This document shows positions 25,327-36,655 of a DNA stretch of 64,000 bases, piece by piece. Below the pieces are notes generated by a model. That model was not told the DNA's origin. It ran no database searches and was given only the letters and a program-made list of their open reading frames with translations. The stretch lies in contig QCXZ01000001.1 of NCBI GenBank assembly GCA_025024175.1, forward strand, positions 26,158,942 to 26,222,941, read 5' to 3'. Numbering within the stretch: position 1 is the first letter of the stretch; every line of letters starts with the position of its first letter. The position numbers and the translations under genes were made by a program. Origin of the DNA: Rhyzopertha dominica. Its lineage: Eukaryota; Arthropoda; Insecta; Coleoptera; Bostrichidae.

Positions 25327-28300
25327 GAGATACGAGATATGAATTTTTAATTGTGCGAGAGGGCGGTTTCTACCCCTTGGTGTGGTTTGCAATGAATCGT
25401 TGTACGGGCGCTGTTTGCCTGGTGGTATGGGCAACATCGTGTGCAAATATCATAGAGTTACTATGGGGGCTAACCGAGATATGATTTTTTTAGTGTTCGA
25501 GAGGGCGGTTTCTACCCCTTGGGATGGTTTGCAATGAATCGTTGTACGGGCGCTGTTTGGCTGGCGGTATGGGTAACATCGTGTGCAAATATCAAAGAGT
25601 TACTATGGGGGCTAACCGAGATATGATTTTATTAGTGTTCGAGAGAGCGGTTTCTACCCCTTGGGATGGTTTGCAATGAATCGTTGTACGGGCGCTGTTT
25701 GGCTGGCGGTATGGGTAACATCGTGTGCAAATATCAAAGAGTTACTATGGGGGCTAACCGAGATATGATTTTTTTAGTGTTCGAGAGGGCGGTTTCTACC
25801 CCTTGGGATGGTTTGCAATGAATTGTTGTACGGGCGCTGTTTGCCTGGTGGTATGGGCAACATCGTGTGCAAATATCAAAGAGTTACTATGGGGGCTAAC
25901 CGAGATATGAATTTTTTAGTTTTCGAGAGGGCGGTATCTACCCCTTGGGATGGTTTGCAATGAATCGTTGTACGGGCGCTGTTTGGCTGGCGGTATATGT
26001 AACATCGTGTGCAAATATCAAAGAGTTACTATGGGGGCTAACCGAGATATGAATATTTTAGTGTTCGAGAGGGCGGTTTCTACCCCTTGGGATGGTTTGC
26101 AATGAATCGTTGTACGGGCGCTGTTTGCCTGGNGGTATGGGCAACATCGTGTGCAAATATCAAAGAGTTACTATGGGGGCTAACCGAGATATGANTTTTT
26201 TAGTGTTCGAGAGGGCGGTTTCTACCCCTTGGGATGGGTTACAATGAATCGTTGTCCGGGCGCTGTTTGGCTGGCGGTATGGGTAACATCGTGTGCAAAT
26301 ATCAAATAGTTACTATGGGGGCTAACCGAGATATGATTTTTTTAGTGTTCGAGGGGGCGGTTTCTACCCCTTGGGATGGTTTGCAATGAATCGTTGTACG
26401 GGCGCTGTTTGGCTGGCGGTATGGGTAACATCGTGTGCAAATATCAAAGAGTTACTATGGGGGCTAACCGAGATATGATCTTTTTAGTGTTCGAGAGGGC
26501 GGTTTCTACCCCTTGGGATGGTTTGCAATGAATCGTTGTTCGGGCGCTGTTTGGCTGGCGGTATGGGTAACATCGTGTGCAAATATCAAAGAGTTACTAT
26601 GGGGGCTAACCGAGATATGATTTTTTTAGTGTTCGAGAGGGCGGTTTCTACCCCTTGGGATGGTTTGCAATGAATCGTTGTACGGGCGCTGTTTGGCTGG
26701 CGGTATGGGTAACATCGTGTGCAAATATCAAAGAGTTACTATGGGGGCTAACCGAGATATGAATTTTTTAGTGTTCGAGAGGGCGGTTTCTACCCCTTGG
26801 GATGGTTTGCAATGAATCGTTGTACGGGCGCTGTTTGGCTGGCGGTATATGTAACATCGTGTGCAAATATCAAAGAGTTACTATGGGGGCTAACCAAGAT
26901 ATGAATTTTTTAGTGTTCGAGAGGGCGGTTTCTACCCCTTGGGATTGTTTGCAATGAATCGTTGTACGGGCGCTGTTTGCCTGGGGGTATGGGCAACATC
27001 GTGCGCAAATACCAAAGAGTTACTATGGGGGCTAACCGAGATATGAATTTTTTAGTGTTCGAGAGGGCGGTTTCTACCCCTTGGGATGGGTTACAATGAA
27101 TCGTTGTCCGGGCGCTGTTTGGCTGGCGGTATGGGTAACATCGTGTGCAAATATCAAAGAGTTACTATGGGGNCTAACCNAGATATGATTTTTTTAGTGT
27201 TCGAGAGGGCGGTTTCTACCCCTTGGGATGGTTTGCAATGAATCGTTGTACGGGCGCTGTTTGGCTGGCGGTATGGGTAACATCGTATGCAAATATCAAA
27301 GAGTTACTATGGGGGCTAACCGAGATATGATCTTTTTAGTGTTCGAGAGGGCGGTTTCTACCCCTTGGGATGGTTTGCAATGAATCGTTGTACGGGCGCT
27401 GTTTGGCTGGCGGTATGGGTAACATCGTGTGCAAATATCAAAGAGTTACTATGGGGGCTAACCGAGATATGATTTTTTTAGTGTTCGAGAGGGCGGTTTC
27501 TACCCCTTGGGATGGTTTGCAATGAATCGTTGTACGGGCGCTGTTTGGCTGGCGGTATGGGTAACATCGTGTGCAAATATCAAAGAGTTACTATGGGGGC
27601 TAACCGAGATATGAATTTTTTAGTGTTCGAGAGGGCGGTTTCTACCCCTTGGGATGGGTTTACAATGAATCGTTGTCCGGGCGCTGTTTGGCTGGCGGTA
27701 TGGGTAACNTCGTGTGCAAATATCAAAGAGTTACTATGGGGTCTAACCGAGATATGATTTTTTTAGTGTTCGAGAGGGCGGTTTCTACCCCTTGGGATGG
27801 TTTGCAATGNATCGTTGTACGGGCGCTGTTTGGCTGGCGGTATGGGTAACATCGTGTGCAAATATCAAAGAGTTACTATGGGGGCTAACCGAGATATGAT
27901 CTTTTTAGTGTTCGAGAGGGCGGTTTCTACCCCTTGGGATGGTTTGCAATGAATCGTTGTACGGGCGCTGTTTGGCTGGCGGTATGGGTAACATCGTGTG
28001 CAAATATCAAAGAGTTACTATGGGGGCTAACCGAGATATGATCTTTTTAGTGTTCGAGAGGGCGGTTTCTACCCCTTGGGATGGTTTGCAATGAATCGTT
28101 GTACGGGCGCTGTTTGGCTGGCGGTATGGGTAACATCGTGTGCAAATATCAAAGAGTTACTGTGGGGGCTAACCGAGATATGAATTTTTTAGTGTTCGAG
28201 AGGGCGGTTTCTACCCCTTGGGATGGTTTGCAATGAATCGTTGTACGGGCGCTGTTTGGCTGGCGGTATGGGTAACATCGTGTGCAAATATCAAAGAGTT

Positions 28301-29106
28301 AATATGGGGGCTAACCGAGATATGATTTTTTAGTGTTCGAGAGGGCGGTTTCTACCCCTTGGGATGGTTTGCAATGAATCGTTGTACGGGCGCTGTTTGC
28401 CTGGTGGTATGGGCAACATCGTGTGCAAATATCAAAGAGTTACTATGGGGGCTAACCGAGATATGATTTTTTTAGTGTTCGAGAGGGCGGTTTCTACCCC
28501 TTGGGATGGTTTGCAATGAATCGTTGTACGGGCGCTGTTTGCCTGGCGTTATGGGCAACATCGTGTGCAAATATCAAAGAGTTACTATGGGGGCTAACCG
28601 AGATATGATTTTTTTAGTGTTCGAGAGGGCGGTTTCTACCCCTTGGGATGGTTTGCAATGAATCGTTGTACGGGCGCTGTTTGCCTATCGGTATAGGCAA
28701 GATCGTGTGCGAATATAAAAGGGTTACTATGGGGGCTAACCGAGATATGAATTTTTTAGTGTTCTAAAGGGCGGTTTCTACCCCTTGGGATGGTTTGCAA
28801 TGAATCGTTGTACGGGCGCTGTTTGCCTATCGGTATAAGCAAGATTATGTGCGAATATAAAAGGGTTACTATGGGGGCTAACCGAGATATGAATATTTTA
28901 GTGTTCTAAAGGGCGGTTTCTACCCCTTGGGATGGTTTGCAATGAATCGTTGTACGGGCGCTGTTTGGCTGGCGGTATGGGTAACATCGTGTGCAAATAT
29001 CAAAGAGTTACTATGGGGGCTAACCGAGATATGAATTTTTTAGTGCTCGAGAGGGCGGTTTTTACCCCTTGGGATGGTTCGCAATGTATCGTTGTACGGG
29101 CGCTGT
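25327..29106 (-). repeat. 142-bp tandem repeat, right arm, 27 units in reverse orientation
   Basis: The same unit read on the minus strand. Unit boundaries (the CTGT complementary to the unit start) fall at 25414 for the first and 29106 for the last, exactly 26 x 142 bp apart. The orientation switch at 25327-25345 (CGAGATACGAGATATGAAT) has a short duplicated CGAGATA. Outer-edge variants mirror those of the left arm: two units at about 28680-28880 carry the CCTATCGGTATA type found once near 20920. Long open frames inside (for instance 27512-27849) arise only because the unit lacks stops in some frames. Confidence 0.93.
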
Positions 29107-29265
29107 TATAAAAATTTGTTTTAGAATGTGCTATTTCCTGGTGACTAGGTAGAAGCTAATTACCTATATGAATGAACGGCCATCTACAAAGTTTGTTAGC
29201 TCTATAGTATTCGGGTGTTTCCGTAAAAATTGGCTGCTGGAACTGGCCGCTGTTTTCACACGGGT
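29107..29265 (-). repeat. Right terminal inverted repeat of the foldback element (159 bp)
   Basis: Reverse complement of 20492-20650, the same length and apparently identical. It is followed directly by GATGGTATA. Confidence 0.88.
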
Positions 29266-29274
29266 GATGGTATA
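29266..29274 (+). repeat. Target-site duplication, right copy (GATGGTATA)
   Basis: Exact direct repeat of 20483-20491, placed immediately outside the right terminal repeat. Together they define the insertion site of the foldback element. Confidence 0.85.
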
Positions 29275-29630
29275 CCAGGATACAACCTTGCAAGATTACG
29301 CCCACAGTTCACTTTCCATTTATTTTATAGCCCATTTAGCCTACTCTAAAGCTTTTTGACATACTAACCAAAGTGTGAATAAACGATACTGATCTTTTCC
29401 ATGAATTTGCTATTTGAGCTTCAAACATAATATATTAAACCAACCTTTGAATTTCTTTGAATAGGTGAACAACCCAGGTAAATCAATTCGTATTTACAAT
29501 CATAACGTGTATTATTCTGGATGCGAATCCAAATTCAGCCATCCCCATTAAAGCTGTAAATCTCGTACAAGATGGGGCAACAAAAAACTGAAATCAAAAA
29601 TACATTCGAGGGCAGAGTGACGGTGGGGCT
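29275..29630. other. Non-coding interval
   Basis: AT-rich DNA right of the foldback insertion. No gene or element recognised. Confidence 0.3.
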
Positions 29631-30110
29631 ATCATTCCTCAAAACGACTTATATGAGCAATCCACTTTAATAATTGAACATTTACTGCTTGCGGGAAAGG
29701 TTGAGAAAGATTGAGTGCGCCTCCCCCAAGCAAGTTTAGTTCATAATGGTATGTATAAATTTCGATGAGCTTCAGTCGGAAGAGGCGCATGCCGGGACGT
29801 AAAACAGATGACTGCAGAGCCATCGCCGTAATGGCGGCAGATTTCGCGCCGTGGTTATGTTTTAATAGAATTTACGATTATTGCCGTAAGAGGGTTGAGA
29901 GCGAGAGAGGGCGGCAGATTTTAGCAGAGTTTAAGTGGAAATTGCAATTCGCCCGAATGATTTTCTCGTCTCGCGGCGGCGGCGGCTCGGGCCTTTGTTA
30001 AAATGGCTCGCCGCCAAGGGGTGAGTTCACATTTTAATATTTTTAAAGTTGCGGCTTAGGAATAAGGAAGGAACGAGGATCCTTCCGTAAATTCTTGGGG
30101 CCATAAGCTC
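29631..30110. other. GC-rich island, possible regulatory DNA
   Basis: A marked GC-rich block with CGGCGG runs near 29975-29995 and a mix of unique motifs. The 78-codon open frame at 29765-30001 (+) ends in a Gly-rich tail produced by the CGG run and resembles no known protein. Enhancer or promoter-like DNA is possible; nothing in the sequence proves a transcription start. Confidence 0.35.
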
Positions 30111-31799
30111 GGGCATCTTTGCTAAATGAACAGCGCTGGGTGCAAACTAGATTTAACATTCTCAGTTAAAAGGTTACTGCAATATATAAGATAACACCCA
30201 TCACTAAAATATGTAATTAACTGATATCTTTGAAAGGATTAACACGTTATTATTTCTTTTAATCTGATTATCAATAACTTATCAAAATTTCAGGTATGTA
30301 ATAAAAGATTAATAGAAATGTGTTCAAATATGAATACGATAAGCTGAATTTACGGTAAGCAAAATATTTACAGACATACGTTTATGACGCTCTAGAATGG
30401 AATACTACAATTCATGCGAATAGCATAGGTACATCGATTATGGTCAATTAAATCTATTATAAAATCCTTATAAATCAATAGTTGCACTCGTATTCATATT
30501 TATATGTATAACTTTGGATGTCAAATATCACCCTAACAGACAACAATATATAACTTTTTTTAAGTCGCATTATGGTAATTTAAATGATAAAGTTTCTTAG
30601 TTTTTCAAGAAAAATCTCTTGGTAATTACAAGAAAAGCAATGAGCATTAACTGACCGAAATCCTTACTATACTCTGATCAGCGAACATATTTAGTGGTCA
30701 CGATCGGATCTCGTGCACATTACAAACGGTTTTTACACACTACAATAAAGAATGATTAATACGTGTAACTACGGAAACTCCACTATGACAAACCATTCGT
30801 TAGAGTTCCTTTTTTTGCGGGCGAATTGAAGTTCTACGGAGTGCCGATAGGTGGCGCCGCATGCTAAGAGTATGATTTATGAATAAGTTAAGCACAGTAT
30901 GACACATTTTCCTGTTTACTGGGTAAACGTTAGATTTTATCTTCATATGATGTAATAAATCTACAAATAGCATTAAGTTTATCGTCATAAGTATACAATT
31001 ACCGTATAATAAGAACACGTATCGTAGTATTAACAATTAAGAAGCTTATGTAATACCACACATTTATTTGTTTGTCTGTTCTAAGTGACCTTAAATCTTG
31101 TCATATCGAATGGTAAACAATCGATTTAGCTAAACTCAAACTAAAGTAAGTTCGCAACACTTAAAGGATGAATGCAACTTGTGAAAAATTGCACCTAATC
31201 CATTCAGTGTTGTTACTTATCAGAGCACATTAAAAGTCTCTATCTAGAGAGAACAATTTTTTAGCATGACAGANGGCAAATATCGTTATCCTTATTTGAT
31301 GGAGTTATGCGTAATAATAACCTAGGGCATGGGTGTATTTCTAAATAAATAATAACGTAACTAATGTACTGGCTAATTGCCGAACAGGCAGGGCCAATAT
31401 TTAAAAAATAATCAAAAAAACCTAATGGTCAAATTTTGACTACTAGAGGAAAATTACCGCCCTTATATAGTAAAATCAGCAGCTTGAAGACTTTGATCGG
31501 ATATATATACACTGCAAGAAGTAGAAAAAAGCTCTAAGTCGAAGACAGAAGGAGCTAAAGAATATAGAACGAATTTCGTTTTTTATACCTAACAACCAAG
31601 TTTAGTAGTTTATTATAGGGCATTTCAAGACAACATCGACAGAGATGTAAGACAAATTCAAACTCAAAAATACTACGAATACATTTCTAAAGTATAACTT
31701 TCAAATTTAATATAGAGAAAAATAAAATTATATGTCGTATTATAAACAAGACATTATAAGGATCTCTGCTGTAAAAAAAAATAGCAAAGCATACCGTAT
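30111..31799. other. AT-rich non-coding interval
   Basis: No gene, element or structured repeat recognised over about 1.7 kb. Confidence 0.3.
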
Positions 31800-32120
31800 T
31801 TCTGTCCCTGAAATTTCGAAGCGGTCCTTGTGCGAAGGCTTGCAATAAAACTCGGAAACGGTTAGTGATTCCGGAAATTAATATTCCCAGGAAAGCAGAG
31901 CCGAGTCCAATATCTGGGGAATCTTGGACATTCCGGAGTGTCCTGCCTTTGGCCGCAATCCTTAAACTCAGCGCCGGCGACTCGCTCAGTCAGAGCTCAG
32001 GAATGTGTTTGATATTTGGCCCACAACATCGTTTCCGCTTTATGAACTGCCCGATTTCTGAAACTGCCAACCATCGGACGACAATAAGAAATACCTCTGC
32101 GTCCGGAAGTTCGATAGAGA
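31800..32120. other. GC-rich island, possible regulatory DNA
   Basis: A GC-rich, non-repetitive block. Open frames on both strands (31865-32140 + and 31997-32251 -) overlap each other and carry no domain, as expected for GC-rich non-coding DNA. Confidence 0.3.
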
Positions 32121-32395
32121 AGATTGCAAGACGCATTTAAGTTGTAATATGTTTGCAGTTCAAAAAAGTTAGTAATGAAACAGGTATGGTTGAACAACTT
32201 CAAGAAAGCTCTAATTTGAATATGCGGCGTCAAAGAAGACAATGTGTACACTCATAATTGAACTGAAATTGTCTTTGAAGGTTTTACCTAAAAAACAAAA
32301 TAGTACCTACAAATTAATGAAAGCTGCAATCGAATTTGTTAAATGTTTAGACAAAATTATAAGTTTTAAATAGAATTTCTCGCCTGTAGATTAAG

Positions 32396-32536
32396 ATATA
32401 CGTATAATTTTATATCGAACTCGGGTCTCTGGAATGGCGTACACTGGAGCGCCATTCCAGAGGCCCGAGTTTGATCTCGGCCGAAGCTGAAATTTTTCAT
32501 ATAACGCCTGATTCACCACTAAAATTATACGTATAT
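32396..32536. mobile_element. 141-bp double-palindrome MITE
   Basis: Outer arms ATATACGTATAATTTTA (32396-32412) and 32520-32536 are perfect inverted repeats of 17 bp. Inside, 32418-32439 and 32450-32471 are a second 22-bp inverted pair with one mismatch and a 10-nt loop. The inner hairpin would be stable and GC-rich, unlike its surroundings. No target duplication could be fixed. Non-coding. Confidence 0.65.
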
Positions 32537-33400
32537 TATAAGTTTTATTTCCTTTAGCATATTAAAACAAGAAAAACTCGTCGCGCCATATTCTGTTAAT
32601 TATCTTTATAATTTTCAAATTTCTTTTACTTTTTAATAAATAATCAATTTAATAAAAGTAAAAATAACAACAAAAACAAATGAACAAATGAACATAAATA
32701 AAAATTCTTATACGAGTATGTGCTTAATTATTGATTAAAAAAATATTTTGAAATCTATTGAAAATATGAACAGATACCTGACAACGTCGATCAAGTAACA
32801 GAGTGATTTACGTTGCCACAGTTATGGTCCTATTCATATAACATTTCATATGTTTGTTGTTTAATAGCAAATTTAGTGCAACATTCACTTTTATTTCTAG
32901 CTATGATTTAATTTAGTAATTTTGAGAAAATTGATATGGCGATGGTTTATGGAGAATGTCCCTAATTTTCTCGACTAGCCAGTAGTATATATTACGCAAG
33001 GTTTATTTCAACGCGTTAGTAGAAAATCTCCAAAACTATGGTTATTTCGAAAAACCAAGAAGGAACAGAAATCGACCCATACAGAATGTTGATTATTGCC
33101 ATTTTGACTATAAATGAAAATCCGGACACCTCAACGGCGTCACTTAGTAGCGAAACAAATATGTTTTCAATATCTATTACAAGAATTCTCGGCGATAATG
33201 GCTACCATGACTATAAAATGACATTTATGCAAAAGCTCAGACGTGGTGATTATGAAAGGAGATTACACTTTATAGCACTTTGTCAGTACTGCAAGATTCT
33301 GTGGAGCTAGAAATGTACTTTTACCGAATGTGATTGGATTAATAGACACAATATGCATTATTGGAGTGACAGAAATTCTCACTAGACACGATACGAAAGT
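32537..33400. other. AT-rich non-coding interval
   Basis: No gene. The segment 32564-32600 resembles part of the arm of the palindrome at 10823-11851. An open frame of 90 codons (33038-33310, +) has no recognisable domain. Confidence 0.3.
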
Positions 33401-33557
33401 GCCTGCTGTCACCCTGCTGCTGATCTATGCAGGTGCATGCCAACTTGTCAGGCTACAGGTCATTTCCTTTAGGAAGTAGTTCCCGTAATGGCATTTAGGT
33501 GGCTTTGTTATCATGTCAGTGTAATGCTGACAGATGGCATTGTCATCTAAATTTCTA
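33401..33557 (+). repeat. Dispersed repeat family 2, copy 2
   Basis: Second copy of the repeat at 19077-19228, in the same orientation. It includes the hairpin TGTCAGTGTAATGCTGACA, which is perfect here at 33514-33532. Differences from copy 1 are scattered single bases. Confidence 0.6.
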
Positions 33558-33835
33558 CTTACATCATGCTGTGTGGTCTAAGATCAAGAAAGAGTTGTAG
33601 AGAAGTTTTTTGGAGTGGCAACAGTAAATTCAGGTTCAATGTACTAGTCTCAATGCAAGCAGCGAATCTTGCAGTTACACACTCACAATAGACAATCTAC
33701 TCCAAAGCACTGATTAACTACGACTCTGCAAAACCCCGAACACGGGAGGATAAAAATTTACAAACACCTCTCAGATAAACTGAAGCAACTCCTTAAATAG
33801 TATATAAAAGACCCTTACCATAATAATTTGGAAAA

Positions 33836-33853
33836 CCGAAATACGTATTTCGG
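33836..33853. repeat. 18-bp perfect palindrome
   Basis: CCGAAATACGTATTTCGG is its own reverse complement. It is followed by GCTGTCATCTTCAGC, wording often seen at the termini of Penelope-like or SINE elements in insects. It may be a terminal fragment of such an element; the assignment is weak. Confidence 0.3.
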
Positions 33854-35206
33854 TGGCTACGCTGTCATCTTCAGCAAAAGTAGGCGACATGTTGAAATAT
33901 TTGGTAAGATTTAAATGGAAAACATTCTCCTCGCCAAATTTTCAGTACCCAAATATTTATCTGATCCTGACACGACTTCAAATTTCGCCAAGTAATTTTT
34001 AAGTGTCTTAAGAAAGTGTATATAAATCGAGAACACTATACACTGAAAAATGTAGTTTGGTTCGTTATTGTTGCCACTAATGTCAGATTCCTCGCAAATT
34101 ATCATCATTAATCTCCATAGTAGTTACCGTAGTACTACCCACTATACATTTGAATAAGCCAAGTGCGTCAGTTACCTTCTTCGGAAGGCTGAAAATCAGG
34201 ACTAACGTCGCCTGCTCAACCCTATCTCAGCACGTACCGTACGAGCAAAGGTGACTGGATCAATCAACACACCCGCCGTGTAAACCGTATCGATCAAGTC
34301 GGCAAAAGAAAAACAAATCCAATGTACTTTGGCGCGAATGTAACAGTTCTGAGCGCTGTGTAAACTTTAATCCCGTTGGGTTAGCAAAGAAAATATTTTG
34401 CCAGAGGCCAATCTAAATTTGGCGGCTCAAGTGGAGAGCCTGATTGGTCGTATCGAGAGTTCGGAGGACAAGTGTTATCCTTACAGGATTGCTCGCCGTC
34501 TGTGCGCCTGTTATGTGGACTTTTCATCAGACATTTGTGTGGATAAAAATTTTTGCTTTATTTGATTTTGTACAAATACGCCTGAAAAATGGTTTAGGTG
34601 CGCGAGGACAAAAAGCCTCGACCGGAAGTTAAAAAAACATTTCGGTTCAGGAAATTTTGGAGAGCCGACAGACACTATTGACCACCTAGTCGAAAATGAA
34701 AAATATGAATAGTTACGGTACAAATTACTACACAGCTTTAATGCAATATGAACAGCAGTTTTTTTTATTGAGATTGAAATGCAGATTAATAGTTCTTACG
34801 CTACTATACCTTAATAACTGTAGAATAAATGCATAAACGTAGTGCAGCAAGATAACAGGCAAGTGCTAGAATTTACGTGTATATCACACATGATATTTAG
34901 TAACGGATTTACTTAACCAAATTACGAAGCACTTTTTAGGGTCCAAAGCTAATAGGTACTTTGGAAACTGCTGTCCGCATTTCAAGCGCTGCTTTGACCA
35001 ACGGACGTGTTTAACAACATTAAAAATGGTCCTTATTAACGACTCCATTTACAACATAGCATAGACATTCATATTATCAGTTATTTCTACTTATTTCATC
35101 AACGAATCTCGGATAAGAAACTGTTAGTCTAAAGGTACGATTGCTATATGTGCATTTCAATTGAAAAACTGTGAATTTCGGTTGACTTAAGTCCATAGTA
35201 TGAGGA
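33854..35206. other. Non-coding interval with a GC-richer part
   Basis: No gene is supported. The part from about 34190 to 34640 is higher in GC and non-repetitive, comparable with the other islands of this window. Open frames there are short and overlap on both strands. Confidence 0.3.
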
Positions 35207-35276
35207 TGAATGCTTTCAGCGTCCATAATATAAGATAATATAGGTGAACTATCCTACAAAATATTATCTTAAGTCC
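35207..35276 (-). repeat. Copy of the 14908-15035 repeat, inverted
   Basis: TGAATGCTTTCAGCGTCCAT and the following AATATAAGATAATAT are the reverse complement of 15001-15035. A second arm, ACAAAATATTATCTTA, closes an internal inverted repeat at 35231-35272. Confidence 0.5.
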
Positions 35277-35655
35277 ATAGTTTTACTTCCGTATTCTTAT
35301 CATGCTGCAATTTTTATATTTCAGCCAAATTTTTTGAGATCTTGTACAATCCGATAATTCTAATACGATATGATATCCATTAAACATTATTTGAAGCAAG
35401 TGGTTCCCACCCAACCCATATGTTCGGTTACGTTCGCTAGAAAGCCCTTCAATTTTATTCTGCATATTATGAAAGAAGGACTTTTTCGCACGTTTACTAC
35501 TAGCTTCCCTTTTACGGGGAGTTTCAATGAGAACTATTCCTTTAGGAGAAAATTCAATTAAAATTTGAATTCAGAATTTCAACATGCAACATTTGAAGTT
35601 CCTCTTGCTCCTGGCAGTTCTCATCCTGAATTCTTATGTAGGGAAGAGAAGTCGA

Positions 35656-36240
35656 CTAATACTTCTTCGTTTTGGAAAATGTATGCACAAGATCATTTTT
35701 TCCAAAAATTGCATTTTTATCAAAAGCTGTTTTACTTCGATTTTCAAAATGGCTTCCACTAACCTCCATACAAACGTTGAGTCGCGACTCAAATGCTTGC
35801 CTAACATATCTAAAGGTCTCTGGGGTCAAATGCTGGCACTCAACACACAATCCTTTGGTGTAATCCCCCCCCCCCCAAAGAAACAGTAGCGTTTCAAAAA
35901 TCTTCGACCTCCAGTGTTCCTAAAAAAATCTAGGTGTGTAAGATCTGTAGATCCTGCTGGGCTTCAATAGGTTCAATCCAATGTCCTGGAAAACAAGTAA
36001 TTGCATGATATGAGCAGCATAATGACAAAGTGCCCCATCCTGCTGAAAATGATATGGGCATAGATTAACGGGTCTATTGACATAAAGCTGACATTGAAAC
36101 TTTTCTCAAGGGTGAAAGGATATAATCGCTTAATATCCCAGCCCACAGATCAAGAACTATATGAGCCACCTGGGGTCGTTTTGCATTATCATGCGGAAGA
36201 ATAACAATACATCCCTATATCCCTAAAAGGGCAAGGCAAT
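35656..36240 (-). pseudogene. Mariner/Tc-like transposase relic
   Basis: Minus-strand reading, with frame changes, gives in order: DLWAGILSDYILSPL (36100-36180), the strand before the second aspartate; FQQDGALCHYAAHIMQLL (about 36000-36050), the FQQDGAxxHYA block with its catalytic aspartate kept; HWIEPIEAQQDLQIL-like sequence (about 35935-35985), a decayed RWIGRRGPIEWPARSPDLTPLDFFLWG block; and the C-terminus TPETFRYVRQAFESRLNVCM (within 35656-35850), ending near GSHFEN. A run of C at 35868-35877 accompanies one frame shift. The style is of the IS630/Tc1/mariner families whose proteins end in NGGHFEHLL. Terminal repeats were not found. Confidence 0.7.
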
Positions 36241-36655
36241 GTCGATAGCACATCAAATGGTGCAACGATATGGCCGAACTCATTTTTTTGCTTCTTGAGT
36301 AACAAGTCTTGAATTCCACAGAGCAGCAACTGGGATGGATGGAGTGAAGAACACGCAAGTAATTCCCAAAATCTGAGAAAGTTTTCTAATATGTTTCAAA
36401 TCCGTAGTTTCAATGTCCTGCATTCTAATCTTATGCATCATGCGCAAGTGTAGGTCAAATCTTTAGTGGATTCCGTTACTTTTAGAAATTTTTTGAGCTA
36501 TTCAATTACTTCTATGGCGAGCATGTGCAGCTCTCATTATCGTATATATTTTCATTGACACACGATTCTAATAAGTGTAATTTCTCAATTCAAGAACAGT
36601 GTGCAAATATGTTTATTACTTAAACAAACAAAAAACTAAAATGAGTTCCGCTGAC
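36241..36655. other. Non-coding interval, probably the decayed 5' part of the transposase relic
   Basis: No reliable protein similarity could be read, but composition continues that of the relic to the left, whose N-terminal half should lie here on the minus strand. Confidence 0.3.

Larger units (their letters stand above)
20492..29265. mobile_element. 8.77-kb foldback element with satellite-filled inverted arms
   Basis: The element starts ACCCGTGTGAAAACAGCGG and ends with its complement, and it is bounded by a perfect 9-bp direct repeat. Each terminus is 159 bp of unique sequence (20492-20650; 29107-29265), with no difference between them that I can see. The whole interior is a 142-bp tandem repeat that runs forward in the left arm and reversed in the right. 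There is no unique central region and no transposase. A 9-bp duplication with long inverted repeats built of tandem units is the hallmark of Drosophila foldback (FB) elements, now placed among Mutator-like transposons, and of minisatellite-TIR elements such as Rehavkus. The terminal sequence itself is not one I recognise. Identity of the termini argues for recent insertion. A satellite array with an internal inversion would not explain the target duplication. Confidence 0.88.

Noticed and set aside
20651..29106. CRISPR-like array
   Set aside because: Repeats are contiguous 142-bp units with no variable spacers, inverted in the middle, in a eukaryotic context.
20483..29274. Plain satellite array with an internal inversion
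   Set aside because: It would not explain unique 159-bp terminal inverted repeats or the exact 9-bp direct repeat outside them.
35584..35889. Plus-strand open frames over 35565-35889
   Set aside because: Shadows of the minus-strand transposase relic, whose C-terminal motif is clear on the other strand.
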